A program made the position numbers and the translations under genes. Shown in pieces: positions 33,095 through 40,629 of a DNA stretch of 64,000 nucleotides. The stretch covers positions 62,001 through 126,000 of the forward strand of contig JBCBEX010000001.1 in NCBI GenBank assembly GCA_038528235.1. Reading direction: 5' to 3'. The stretch is from JBCBEX01 sp038528235 (GTDB lineage Bacteria; Bacteroidota; Rhodothermia; Rhodothermales; Rubricoccaceae). Position 1 is the first letter of the stretch. Every line of letters begins with the position of its first letter. Under the pieces are notes generated by a model. That model saw only the letters and a list, made by a program, of their open reading frames with translations, was not told where the DNA came from and ran no database searches.

Positions 33095-34079
33095 GGCGCT
33101 CGGCGTGGTAGCTCGACCGCACCAGTGGCCCGCTCTCCACGTGCTCGATGCCCAGCGCCTCGCCCTGCTCCTTGTACCACGCGAACACGTCCGGGTGCAC
33201 GAAGTCCTCGACGGGAAGGTGCATCTTCGTCGGCTGGAGGTACTGCCCGATGGTCATCACGTTGAGGCCGATACCTGCGAAGTCCTCCATGAGCGAGAGC
33301 ACCTCGTCGCGTGTTTCGCCGAGGCCAACCATGATGCCTGACTTGGTGCGGAGCCCGAACTCGTCCTTCGCGCGCTGGAGCACGTCGAGCGAGCGCTGGT
33401 AGTCGGCCTGCGGGCGCACACGGCGGTAGAGCCGCGGCACCGTCTCCACGTTGTGGTTGAACACGTCGGGGCGTGCCTCGAAGACCGTGTCCATCGCCTC
33501 CTGCGCGCCGCGGAAGTCCGGCGTGAGCACCTCGATGGTGACGCCCTCGATCTCCTCCTTGAGGAGCCGGATGCACTCGGCGAAGATGGGTGCACCGCCG
33601 TCCTTGCGGTCGTCGCGGTTGACGCTCGTGATGACGACGTGGCGCAGGCCCATCAGCTTGGCGGCGTCGGTGACGCGGCGCGGCTCGTCCCAGTCGAGGT
33701 CTTTCTTGCCAGGGCGGCCCGTCATGACGGCGCAAAAGCTGCACGAGCGGGTGCAGACGTTGCCGAGGATCATGAACGTCGCGGTCCCGGCGGTCCAGCA
33801 CTCGCCCATGTTGGGGCAGCGCGCGCTCTGGCAGACCGTATGGAGATCGTGTTTCGAGATGATGTCCTGGACGTTGCGGAACGTCTCGCCGTAGGGCAGC
33901 TTGACCCGAAGCCACTCGGGCCGCTGGCCGGGCCGGTTGGTCGTGGCCGGCTTCGTGACAACGGGGAGTTCCAGCATACCGTCGCCGCCCACCTCAGTGA
34001 GCGCGGGCTTGACAGCCTTCAGCTGGACGGAGCCGGGAGCAGGACGGTGGGGTGCGGGGCGGGTGGGAGCGTTCGCCAT
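33087..34079 (-). CDS. lipA: Lipoyl synthase
   Basis: The 330-aa radical-SAM enzyme inserts two sulfurs into octanoyl groups on lipoyl domains. It has the auxiliary cluster motif CQSARCPNMGEC near residue 83-94 and the radical-SAM motif CTRSCSFC near 110-117, plus VVITSVNRDDRKDGGAPIF and a C-terminal SGPLVRSSYHAE, where the conserved RSSYHA serine ligates the auxiliary cluster. About 50 residues precede the core, longer than usual. The ATG at 34079 is chosen over the one at 34142 because upstream codons do not match the family. The divergent acylase gene begins 190 bp away. Confidence 0.95.
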   Translation of the reverse strand: MANAPTRPAPHRPAPGSVQLKAVKPALTEVGGDGMLELPVVTKPATTNRPGQRPEWLRVKLPYGETFRNVQDIISKHDLHTVCQSARCPNMGECWTAGTATFMILGNVCTRSCSFCAVMTGRPGKKDLDWDEPRRVTDAAKLMGLRHVVITSVNRDDRKDGGAPIFAECIRLLKEEIEGVTIEVLTPDFRGAQEAMDTVFEARPDVFNHNVETVPRLYRRVRPQADYQRSLDVLQRAKDEFGLRTKSGIMVGLGETRDEVLSLMEDFAGIGLNVMTIGQYLQPTKMHLPVEDFVHPDVFAWYKEQGEALGIEHVESGPLVRSSYHAERHV

Positions 34080-34268
34080 GAACAGACGCCAGGTCGTGGG
34101 CTGCTGGGGAGCGGGATCAAGTGAGAACCGGGCACCAAGCACGCCCCATCGGGGGCGGGGTTTCGGCGGTGGGGGGCCACAGGCAGCGCCGTTGTGGGTC
34201 GAGGCTCGTACATTGCCACAACGAGCCTAGGAAAGCGCTTTTCTCCCATCTTGCCAACGAGGCCGCCC

Positions 34269-36533
34269 ATGACTTCTCGCTACTTCTTCGGCGCGCTCAG
34301 CTGCGCCCTCGCTCTCGTGCTCGCCCTCCCCGCGGCGGGCCAGACGGCTACCGACATCACGCTCATGGCCCCCGATGGCAACATGGTCACCATCGACCGC
34401 GACGACTTCGGCGTGCCGCACATCACCGCGCCCACCGAAGTGGCGGCCTTCTATGGCCAGGGCTACGCCGTCGCCCAGGACCGCCTCTTCCAGATGGAGA
34501 CGTTCTGGCGCGTTGCCACCGGCCGCTTCGCCGAGCTCTTCGGGCCTGGCGACAACGACGGCAACATCCTCCAGGATCAGGGGGTCCTCACAGTCTTCTA
34601 CACGCCGGACGAGCGCGCCACGCAGTTCGACGCGCTCTCGCCCGGCCTCAAAGCCCTCCTCGAAGCCTACCGCGACGGCATCAACCTCTACATCGGCGAG
34701 ATCGCCACGGACCCGATGAAGCTGCCCATCGAGTACGCGCTCTTCTCAGGCAACCCCGAAGCCTGGACGAACGACAAGACGGTGGCTGTCCTGCAGTTCT
34801 TCATGCGCCGCTTCGGTGAGATCGGCGGCTCGGAGCTGACCCGCCTCGCCGAGTTCGAGGCGATGGGCCCTGAGATGTTCGACCAGCTGCGCCCGATCAA
34901 CGACCCAACGGCATCGACGACCATCACCGGCCAGACCGCGCCGCTCGTGGACGACACGCCCGCCTACGCCAACCACGACTTCCCCGACCGAGTCCTCGCT
35001 GCCGCACGCGTGGCCGCGACCGAGCTCACCGAACGGAAGGCCATCGTGGAGGAGGTCTACCGCAAGCACGGCATCCCGCTCTCGTTCGGGTCGTTCGCCG
35101 CCGCCATCGCGCCGAGCGTGTCAGCCTCAGGCAACGCGATGCTGCTGGGCGCGCCGCAGATGGGCGAGCCGTCTCCGGACCCCGAGGTGCGCTCCCAGAC
35201 ATCGATCACGAGCGAGGTCGAGATCAAGGTCGACGGCGGCCTCCACATCGCGGGCATGACGGTGCCAGGCATCCCCGGCGTCATCATCGGCCGCACGCCG
35301 AACCGCGCCTGGACGCTCACGACGGGCTTCACGGACAACACCGACACCTACGTCGAGACGCTCGACATGACGGGCACGCAGTACCAGTTCGAGGGCGGTC
35401 TGTTGCCGCTCCAGCCGTTTGCGTCCACCATCAACGTCGCCGGCGGCGATCCCGTCCCCTATACCAGCTTCCGCACGGTCCATGGCCCCGTCTACGCGCT
35501 CGACGCGAAGAACGGCACCGCCTTCTCGTGGCGCTTCGCCTTTTGGAACCGCGAGCTGGAGATGGTCGAGGCGTTCTACGACGTCTGGCGCGGGTCGAGC
35601 TTCGAGGCGTACGTGGACGCCATCCAGCGCGCCACGATGTCGTTCAACGTGTTCTACAACGACCGCGACCAGACCATCGCCTTCTGGCACATCGGCCTCT
35701 ACCCGCAGCGCCCGGCCACCGTCGACCCGCGCCTCCCGGCTATGGGCGACGGTACGCAGGAGTGGGAGGGCTTCCTCGACTTCGCCGACCACCCGCAGGA
35801 GGTCAACCCCGCCAAGGGCTACTTCGTCAACTGGAACAACAAGCCCTCCGCTTCCTGGCCGCAGGGCGACAACGTGGACTGGGCCGCGACGCGCCCCGGC
35901 GGCTACCTCCGCACCTACGACGGCGTAGACTTCCTCGACGACTACGTGCGCGCCAACGCGCCGATCTCGTTCGACGACCTGAAGGGCCTCTTCCGCGTGC
36001 CCCGCTTCAACCCAGACTATCGGGAATACCCCGGGTCGTACCAGCAGGTGATCGAGTTCAAGCCCGCGGGCAACGTGGTCGCGCAGAACGTGATCCCGCC
36101 GGGCCAGAGCGGCTTCACCAACTCCATCGGCCAGGCCAGCGCGCACTACGCCGACCAGTGGCCGCTCTACCTCACGACGTTCCAGCAGGAGACCGGGCCG
36201 GTGCAGATGAAGGACTTCCTCTTCCAGGGCGAGTCCGTCGTGTCCACCGAGGACGACGCCGTGAGCGCCACGTTTGCGCTCGGCCGCGCCTACCCGAACC
36301 CGTTCCAGGCGGGCGCAGCGCTCTCGGTGCCCGTAACCCTCAACGCGCCCGCCGACGTGGACCTCGCGCTCTACGACGCGCTGGGTCGCCGCGTGGCCAC
36401 GCTCGCCAGCGGCACGCAGCCAGCCGGTAGCCAGACTATCGAGGCCACGCTCGATCTACCCGCGGGCGTCTACGTGCTCCGCCTGCTCGCCGACAGCCAG
36501 CAGCGGACGCAGAAAGTCGTCGTGGTGCGCTAG
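34269..36533 (+). CDS. Penicillin acylase family protein, T9SS cargo
   Basis: The 754-aa protein is a secreted S45 Ntn-hydrolase. It has a signal peptide (MTSRYFFGALSCALALVLALPAAGQ), the alpha-chain opening ITLMAPDGNMVTIDRDDFGVPHI with AFYGQGYAVAQDRLFQME, and a likely self-cleavage site FGS-FAAAIA near residue 275, where Ser275 would be the nucleophile. In most acylases Ser is followed by Asn; here it is Phe. A T9SS sorting domain closes the protein (AYPNPFQAG, DALGRRVATLASG, LPAGVYVLRL). It may hydrolyse amides such as acyl-homoserine lactones or cyclic peptides; substrate is unknown. Confidence 0.85.
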   Translation: MTSRYFFGALSCALALVLALPAAGQTATDITLMAPDGNMVTIDRDDFGVPHITAPTEVAAFYGQGYAVAQDRLFQMETFWRVATGRFAELFGPGDNDGNILQDQGVLTVFYTPDERATQFDALSPGLKALLEAYRDGINLYIGEIATDPMKLPIEYALFSGNPEAWTNDKTVAVLQFFMRRFGEIGGSELTRLAEFEAMGPEMFDQLRPINDPTASTTITGQTAPLVDDTPAYANHDFPDRVLAAARVAATELTERKAIVEEVYRKHGIPLSFGSFAAAIAPSVSASGNAMLLGAPQMGEPSPDPEVRSQTSITSEVEIKVDGGLHIAGMTVPGIPGVIIGRTPNRAWTLTTGFTDNTDTYVETLDMTGTQYQFEGGLLPLQPFASTINVAGGDPVPYTSFRTVHGPVYALDAKNGTAFSWRFAFWNRELEMVEAFYDVWRGSSFEAYVDAIQRATMSFNVFYNDRDQTIAFWHIGLYPQRPATVDPRLPAMGDGTQEWEGFLDFADHPQEVNPAKGYFVNWNNKPSASWPQGDNVDWAATRPGGYLRTYDGVDFLDDYVRANAPISFDDLKGLFRVPRFNPDYREYPGSYQQVIEFKPAGNVVAQNVIPPGQSGFTNSIGQASAHYADQWPLYLTTFQQETGPVQMKDFLFQGESVVSTEDDAVSATFALGRAYPNPFQAGAALSVPVTLNAPADVDLALYDALGRRVATLASGTQPAGSQTIEATLDLPAGVYVLRLLADSQQRTQKVVVVR

Positions 36534-36553
36534 CCCTGCACTCCTGATCACAG

Positions 36554-36603
36554 GCGCGCGTCGCTCGGCTTGCCCCTGGGTAGGTCGAGCGACGCGCGCG
36601 TTT
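36554..36603 (+). terminator. Terminator-like hairpin after acylase gene
   Basis: A 14-bp stem GCGCGCGTCGCTCG (36554-36567) pairs with CGAGCGACGCGCGC (36586-36599), followed by GTTTC. The T tract is short but the stem is strong. It lies 20 nt after the acylase stop. Confidence 0.6.
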
Positions 36604-36741
36604 CGGGTGGGCCTCCAAACGGTTCAGCAGCGAATAGGGCAGACCGCTGCGCTTTCGGGGCGGTAGGAGGGTGGGGGCCGTATGATGGCGTACCCAGCCC
36701 TCAAAGCGGGTTCGCGCCCTCCATTCCTCTAGTCTTTCTGC

Positions 36742-38337
36742 ATGCGCACTCTGCCACTCCTCCTCCTCTGCTTCGGCCTCGCAACGACGTCAGCGGCACA
36801 GACCGCTGCTTCTTGTGAGGATGGAACAGCTCGAACGACGCTCAGTGGTGCCAACGTCGAGACGGGGCTCTGGATCGACGGCAGCATCGGGCTCGAAAAC
36901 GCGACAACCCCCACGTACTTCGTGCCGCGCGGCACCACGCAGTCGCCGCTCTTCGTCGCGAGCCTCTGGGTTGGTGGACAGATTGGAGGGGAGACGCGCA
37001 CGGCCGCCGCGCTCTACACAGCCTTCGAGTTCTGGCCGGGCCCCCTCGGGGACGACGCCCAGCCGCTCGGCGACTGCGCCCAGTACGACCGCATCTGGAG
37101 TGTGTCGCAGGACGAACTGGTCGCCTTCGAGGCTGGGGCCGCCGCCACTGCCGACTTGCGCGCGTGGCCGACCGGCCTCGGTGCTGCCACCGTCGACGCG
37201 ACAGGTGCGCCCGTCGTGCCCGCGAGTCGCGGTCAGGTCATCGACCTCGAAGCAGGCGAGCGTCCAGTCGTGTATGGCACCCAGACGGCGTTCTGGGTCA
37301 TGAACGACGTCGGCAACGAGCACGTGTACACCGGCTCGGTCCCGCTCGGCATCGAGGTGCAGGTGACCGCCTCGGCCTTCGATACGGGCGTGGCGGCCTT
37401 CGACAACGCGACGGTCTACCGCTATCGGATCGTCAACCGCAACACCGCGCCCATCGAAGCGGGGCACGCCTCGTTCTGGACCGACTTCGATCTGGGTACG
37501 TTCTGGGATGACTACGTCGGGTCGGACTCGCTGCGCCACATGGCGTTCGTCTACAACGGTCAAGCAACCGACGAGGAATACGGTACGCCCCCGGCGTTTG
37601 GCGTGGATGTCCTCAGCGGGGCGGCGAGCGTCATCTTCCCCTACAAGTCGGGGCCCTTCCCGACGTCGGAGAGCGCGCAGGGGCCCGACGAGCACTACCA
37701 GTTCATGCAGGGGCGCTGGCGCGATGGATCGCCCGTCACGGAGCAGGGCTTTGGCTTCGACACCGATGGCCCGCCGGTCGCATGGATGTACCCTGGCGAT
37801 CCGGTGGCGCAGGACTTCTGGAGCTTGGAGAACATAGACGGGAATGGTATAGAGGCGGCCTTTGGCGATATGCGCGGCCTCGCCAACTCGCCAGCGTTCG
37901 ACCTCGCGCCGGGCGACGCCTACCAGTTCGATGTCGCGTTGCTGTTTGCGCAGGGCACCGACCGTCTCGACAGCGTCGCCGAGCTTCGCCGGGCGAGCGA
38001 TCGCGTTCAGGCCGCTTATGACGCCGGGCTCCTCTTCGGTGGAGGAAGTCCGGTCTCGGCGGAAGAAGCGCCCCAGGATCGGGCCTTCGAGGTGACGGTC
38101 TATCCCAACCCCATCCGGGATCACGCTACGGTAGCCTTCCAGATCGAGACGCCCTCGGAGGTGCGCGTCCGCGTCGTGGACGTTCTTGGGCGCACCGTCG
38201 CAACAATCCGGCGCGCGTCCGTCGCCGCAGGCGTGCACCAGGTCAGCCTGCCCGGCGACCTCGCCAGCGGGACCTACATCGTGGAGGTGGCCACCGACCG
38301 AGCCCGGATGAGCCGCCTCGTGACAGTCGCCCGATAG
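36742..38337 (+). CDS. Secreted T9SS sorting-domain protein
   Basis: The 531-aa protein has a signal peptide (MRTLPLLLLCFGLATTSAAQ) and a T9SS C-terminal domain (VTVYPNPIRDHATVAF, then DVLGRTVATI and LASGTYIVEV). The middle is beta-rich and shows FVASLWVGGQIGGETRTAA, TVYRYRIVNRNTAPIEAGH and FWTDFDLGTFWDDYVG, features seen in Rhodothermia surface proteins of unknown role. No catalytic motif was recognised. It follows the acylase gene by 208 nt, with the terminator-like hairpin between them. Confidence 0.75.
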   Translation: MRTLPLLLLCFGLATTSAAQTAASCEDGTARTTLSGANVETGLWIDGSIGLENATTPTYFVPRGTTQSPLFVASLWVGGQIGGETRTAAALYTAFEFWPGPLGDDAQPLGDCAQYDRIWSVSQDELVAFEAGAAATADLRAWPTGLGAATVDATGAPVVPASRGQVIDLEAGERPVVYGTQTAFWVMNDVGNEHVYTGSVPLGIEVQVTASAFDTGVAAFDNATVYRYRIVNRNTAPIEAGHASFWTDFDLGTFWDDYVGSDSLRHMAFVYNGQATDEEYGTPPAFGVDVLSGAASVIFPYKSGPFPTSESAQGPDEHYQFMQGRWRDGSPVTEQGFGFDTDGPPVAWMYPGDPVAQDFWSLENIDGNGIEAAFGDMRGLANSPAFDLAPGDAYQFDVALLFAQGTDRLDSVAELRRASDRVQAAYDAGLLFGGGSPVSAEEAPQDRAFEVTVYPNPIRDHATVAFQIETPSEVRVRVVDVLGRTVATIRRASVAAGVHQVSLPGDLASGTYIVEVATDRARMSRLVTVAR

Positions 38338-38380
38338 CCCCCGCCTCGTGCTCTGATGACCGTGTGCATGCGTAGGTGAC

Positions 38381-38478
38381 GGCACCCCCTGTTTCTTTCC
38401 CCCTGAAGGGCCGAGAAACGATCCCCCTCACGCTTGAGGGGGACAGATCGAACGAAGTGAGATCATGGGGCTGCGAGG
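38381..38478. repeat. Repeat family B, copy 3 (degenerate)
   Basis: The inner hairpin ATCCCCCTC-ACGCTT-GAGGGGGACAG is clear; the outer arms have decayed (CACCCCCTGTTT on the left, ATGGGGCTG on the right). It lies between the T9SS protein and the GIY-YIG gene. Confidence 0.65.
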
Positions 38479-38504
38479 CAAGAGGAAGCGCGCAACCACG
38501 ACGC

Positions 38505-38801
38505 TTACCAACCGACCTGTTCCGTGAGGTCGCGCCATTGTGGGTTCTGCCGCGCGACGAGGTCGAGCTTCTTGGTGCGCCGCCAGCCCTTGAGTTGCCG
38601 CTCCCGCGCAATCGCATCGTGGACATCGGTATACGCCTCCACGTAGACGAGCCGGTCGATGTCATACCGCGCTGTGAACCCGGGCACCGCCTTCGCCCGG
38701 TGCTCCGCCACACGCCGCCCGAGGTCGCTCGTCATGCCGATGTAGAGCACGAGCGCCCGGTTGGCGAGGATGTAGACGTGATACGTCTTGGAGCGAGGCA
38801 C
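38505..38801 (-). CDS. GIY-YIG nuclease-superfamily protein
   Basis: The 98-aa protein is a single GIY-YIG domain of the YhbQ/COG2827 type: YHVYILANRA at the start, then LYIGMTSDLGRRVAEHR with the catalytic Arg, and the conserved Glu in AIARERQLKGWRRTKKLDL. Such proteins are widespread and poorly understood; DNA repair or nuclease activity is assumed. The GTG at 38801 is preferred because it starts directly before the conserved fold. Confidence 0.85.
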   Translation of the reverse strand: MPRSKTYHVYILANRALVLYIGMTSDLGRRVAEHRAKAVPGFTARYDIDRLVYVEAYTDVHDAIARERQLKGWRRTKKLDLVARQNPQWRDLTEQVGW

Positions 38802-39110
38802 GGCAGCAGCAGTTGGAAACGGGTCTACCGACACACAGCAGTACGCACTCGGCAGCACACCCCTTCAGACACGCAGCCCCGTGCTCACGTAACCGCCGCA
38901 CTACTGCACTCGCGAACACGCCTTCCCGTGTACTTCCCGCTCCCCAGTGTGTCATCCTGAGCGCAGCCCGCAGGGCGGAGTCGAAGGATCTCTGTCCACC
39001 TCGGCGCTACGGGCGGGACTTGAAAGCTGACCCGCAGATCCCCCGCCTTCGCGGGGGCAGGCTCTTCGACTCGCTTCGCTCGTTCTGCTCGCTCGAGATG
39101 ACAGGTGAGC
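38802..39110. other. Spacer mostly of repeat A3
   Basis: No gene was found. The part from 38890 to 38904 (TAACCGCCGCACTAC) matches 39488-39502, which is inside hicA, and the family A copy 3 follows at 38948-39103. Read on the minus strand the segment encodes VVRRLREHG, reminiscent of a HicA N-terminus, but this may be chance. Confidence 0.4.
38948..39103. repeat. Repeat family A, copy 3
   Basis: TGTGTCATCCTGAGCGCAGC at the left and CGAGATGACA at the right, with interior ATCTCTGTCCACCTCGGCG and ACCCGCAGATCC close to copy 4 at 39518-39665. An extra CCCCGCC/GGCGGGG-like stem is inserted. It marks the left edge of the hicBA pair. Confidence 0.85.
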
Positions 39111-39329
39111 TCACGCGAACATCAGTCTTCCTCTAGGTTCGGGAATGCTGCGTCCCAACTCCTGTGCCGTTTCGATCCACTCGCGGATAACAACCTCTGC
39201 GTTCGCTACAGCCTCGGCGTACGTCGCCCCATCGGCCATGCAGCCGGGCAACTCGGGCACCTCGGCGATGAAGGCCTCGTCGTCGGTGCTCCAGTAGAGG
39301 ATGATTTCGTAGCGGGGCTCGGGATTCAT
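39111..39329 (-). CDS. hicB: HicB-type antitoxin
   Basis: The 72-aa protein matches short HicB-like antitoxins without a DNA-binding domain: YEIILYWSTDDEAFIAEVPE, LPGCMADGATYAEAVANAEVV, then IREWIETAQELGR and IPEPRGRLMFA at the C-terminus. The length is normal for this sub-family, so the antitoxin looks intact. Its ATG at 39329 overlaps the hicA stop by 4 nt, a typical arrangement with the toxin first. Confidence 0.85.
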   Translation of the reverse strand: MNPEPRYEIILYWSTDDEAFIAEVPELPGCMADGATYAEAVANAEVVIREWIETAQELGRSIPEPRGRLMFA

Positions 39330-39517
39330 GCGTCTCCGGCGAGTCGATAGCGGACGATCACGTTGCGGACCTGCTTTACCTGATAGGGCTTGGCCAGGTT
39401 GCCCTTTGGTTGCAGGTTGAGGATTTCGACTACCCCTGCACGCGTAAAGATGTGGTGGTCGCCTCGAATACGCATCCTCATGCCGCATAACCGCCGCACT
39501 ACCTTCACGTCCTCCAT
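39326..39517 (-). CDS. hicA: HicA-type toxin, N-terminally shortened
   Basis: The 63-aa ORF contains the core of HicA toxins: MRIRGDHHIFTRAGVVEILN with the GDHH catalytic histidine, then LQPKGNLAKPYQVKQVRNV. Members of this sub-family usually have some 20-25 further residues before the part that begins here as VKVVRRLCGM, including a first helix. The ATG at 39517 has an in-frame TGA two codons upstream, and repeat A4 starts at 39518. So the N-terminus may have been lost when the repeat arrived, and mRNA-cleaving activity is uncertain. Confidence 0.75.
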   Translation of the reverse strand: MEDVKVVRRLCGMRMRIRGDHHIFTRAGVVEILNLQPKGNLAKPYQVKQVRNVIVRYRLAGDA

Positions 39518-39665
39518 GTGTCATCCTGAGCGCAGCCCGCAGGGCGGAGTCGAAGAGCTTGCCCTGAGCGCAGTCGAAGGGATCTCTGTCTACCTCGGCG
39601 CTTCGGGCGGGACCTGGAAGCTGGCCCGCAGATCCTTCGACTCGCTTCGCTCGCTCAGGATGACA
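39518..39665. repeat. Repeat family A, copy 4
   Basis: GTCATCCTGAGCGCAGCCCG at the left and CTCGCTCAGGATGACAC at the right form inverted ends. The left edge touches the first codon of hicA and the right edge lies 4 nt from the stop of the abortive-infection gene. It contains an extra internal copy of CCTGAGCGCAGTCGAAGG. Confidence 0.9.
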
Positions 39666-39669
39666 CAAA

Positions 39670-40560
39670 TCAGTTCTGGCGAGCCGACGAAGTTAGTCGC
39701 TTCTGGTGACGGGAAGACACAGAAGCAGGACGCGTTTGAGAGCGATTCGTCGTCTTGGCGAGTTTCCGCTCCCAGCTTTCTATGAGCCAGGCAACGACCG
39801 TGTGAGCAGCGTTCACGGCCAATCGCGCCGTACGAGAATCGATTCGATTAGACTTGCGTCCTCTACCGTGTGCTGAACTTGCAGAGTTACGGAGCTGGGA
39901 AAGTCCATCGAGTGTAGTGATTTGCCCTGAGAGAATCTTTTTTAAGGCGTCCTCGCTGACACAGGCGGGGTCTTGTCCGAGGTCTTTACCGACTACGCCC
40001 CACAGCTTCTTTAGAGTGACCGCTGAAGGCAAGGTGAGTCCTTCGTCTTCAATGTAGACCTTCAGCAGTGCCTCAACTATGTTGGTAGCAGCATTCAGCG
40101 CAACGGGTGGATCACTCTCTACAAGCCGCTCTGCTCTCTCGAACTCAACATCGAGGCTGTTCAGATCACGATCTCGCAGCAAGGAGTTCAGATGACGCGA
40201 ACTCAGCCCTTTCGGGCCTGTGTAGCTGATCCGGCCTCCGACTTGATACTCCAACCCGTACTTGCCGAGCATCTTGAGGACGCGTTCCTTTCTCTGTTCG
40301 TGCGAGGCACGTTCTTTTCCTCGCAACTCCACTTCCATGAAGGACTCAAGCACCTTTCCAAGCACTTCGTGAGCATCTACTCGTGCTCTCATGGAGCAAC
40401 GTCTCAGCCACTCGGTTGCCTTCGCAACACAACTGCCGTCCGGGACAGGGTTAGGTGCGTTGGCGCGCATGAATAGTGCTTCGATCTTGCTGTGGTTGTA
40501 GTAATAGTCACCCAGGACTTCTCCTGCAACTTCACAAAGCGGATCTGGTAGCTGTTTCAT
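39670..40560 (-). CDS. Abortive infection (Abi-C domain) protein
   Basis: The 296-aa protein ends in an Abi_C-type domain: SDPPVALNAATNIVEALLK near residue 160, then GQITTLDGLSQLRNSASSAH and GRGRKSNRID with RLAVNAAHTVVAWLIESWE. This is the common C-terminal signature of abortive-infection family proteins, which are linked to phage defence by gene context. The N-terminal half (residues 1-140) is not recognised. Codon use is clearly less GC-rich than in all neighbours, which suggests acquisition by transfer. Start at 40560 chosen by the family-like KQLPDPL; an ATG at 40584 lies 8 codons upstream. Confidence 0.8.
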   Translation of the reverse strand: MKQLPDPLCEVAGEVLGDYYYNHSKIEALFMRANAPNPVPDGSCVAKATEWLRRCSMRARVDAHEVLGKVLESFMEVELRGKERASHEQRKERVLKMLGKYGLEYQVGGRISYTGPKGLSSRHLNSLLRDRDLNSLDVEFERAERLVESDPPVALNAATNIVEALLKVYIEDEGLTLPSAVTLKKLWGVVGKDLGQDPACVSEDALKKILSGQITTLDGLSQLRNSASSAHGRGRKSNRIDSRTARLAVNAAHTVVAWLIESWERKLAKTTNRSQTRPASVSSRHQKRLTSSARQN

Positions 40561-40629
40561 TTCGCTATTGCGCCCGGCTTCCATCTGGAAGCCGGGCGCG
40601 CTGTTTCATCAGATAGTCAGCGCAGGAGA

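Noticed and set aside
38662..38955. Minus-strand frame encoding VVRRLREHGA, similar to a HicA start
   Set aside because: Only about ten residues match, the remainder is Cys-rich and unrelated, and it overlaps the GIY-YIG gene. Kept as a note, not called as a pseudogene.
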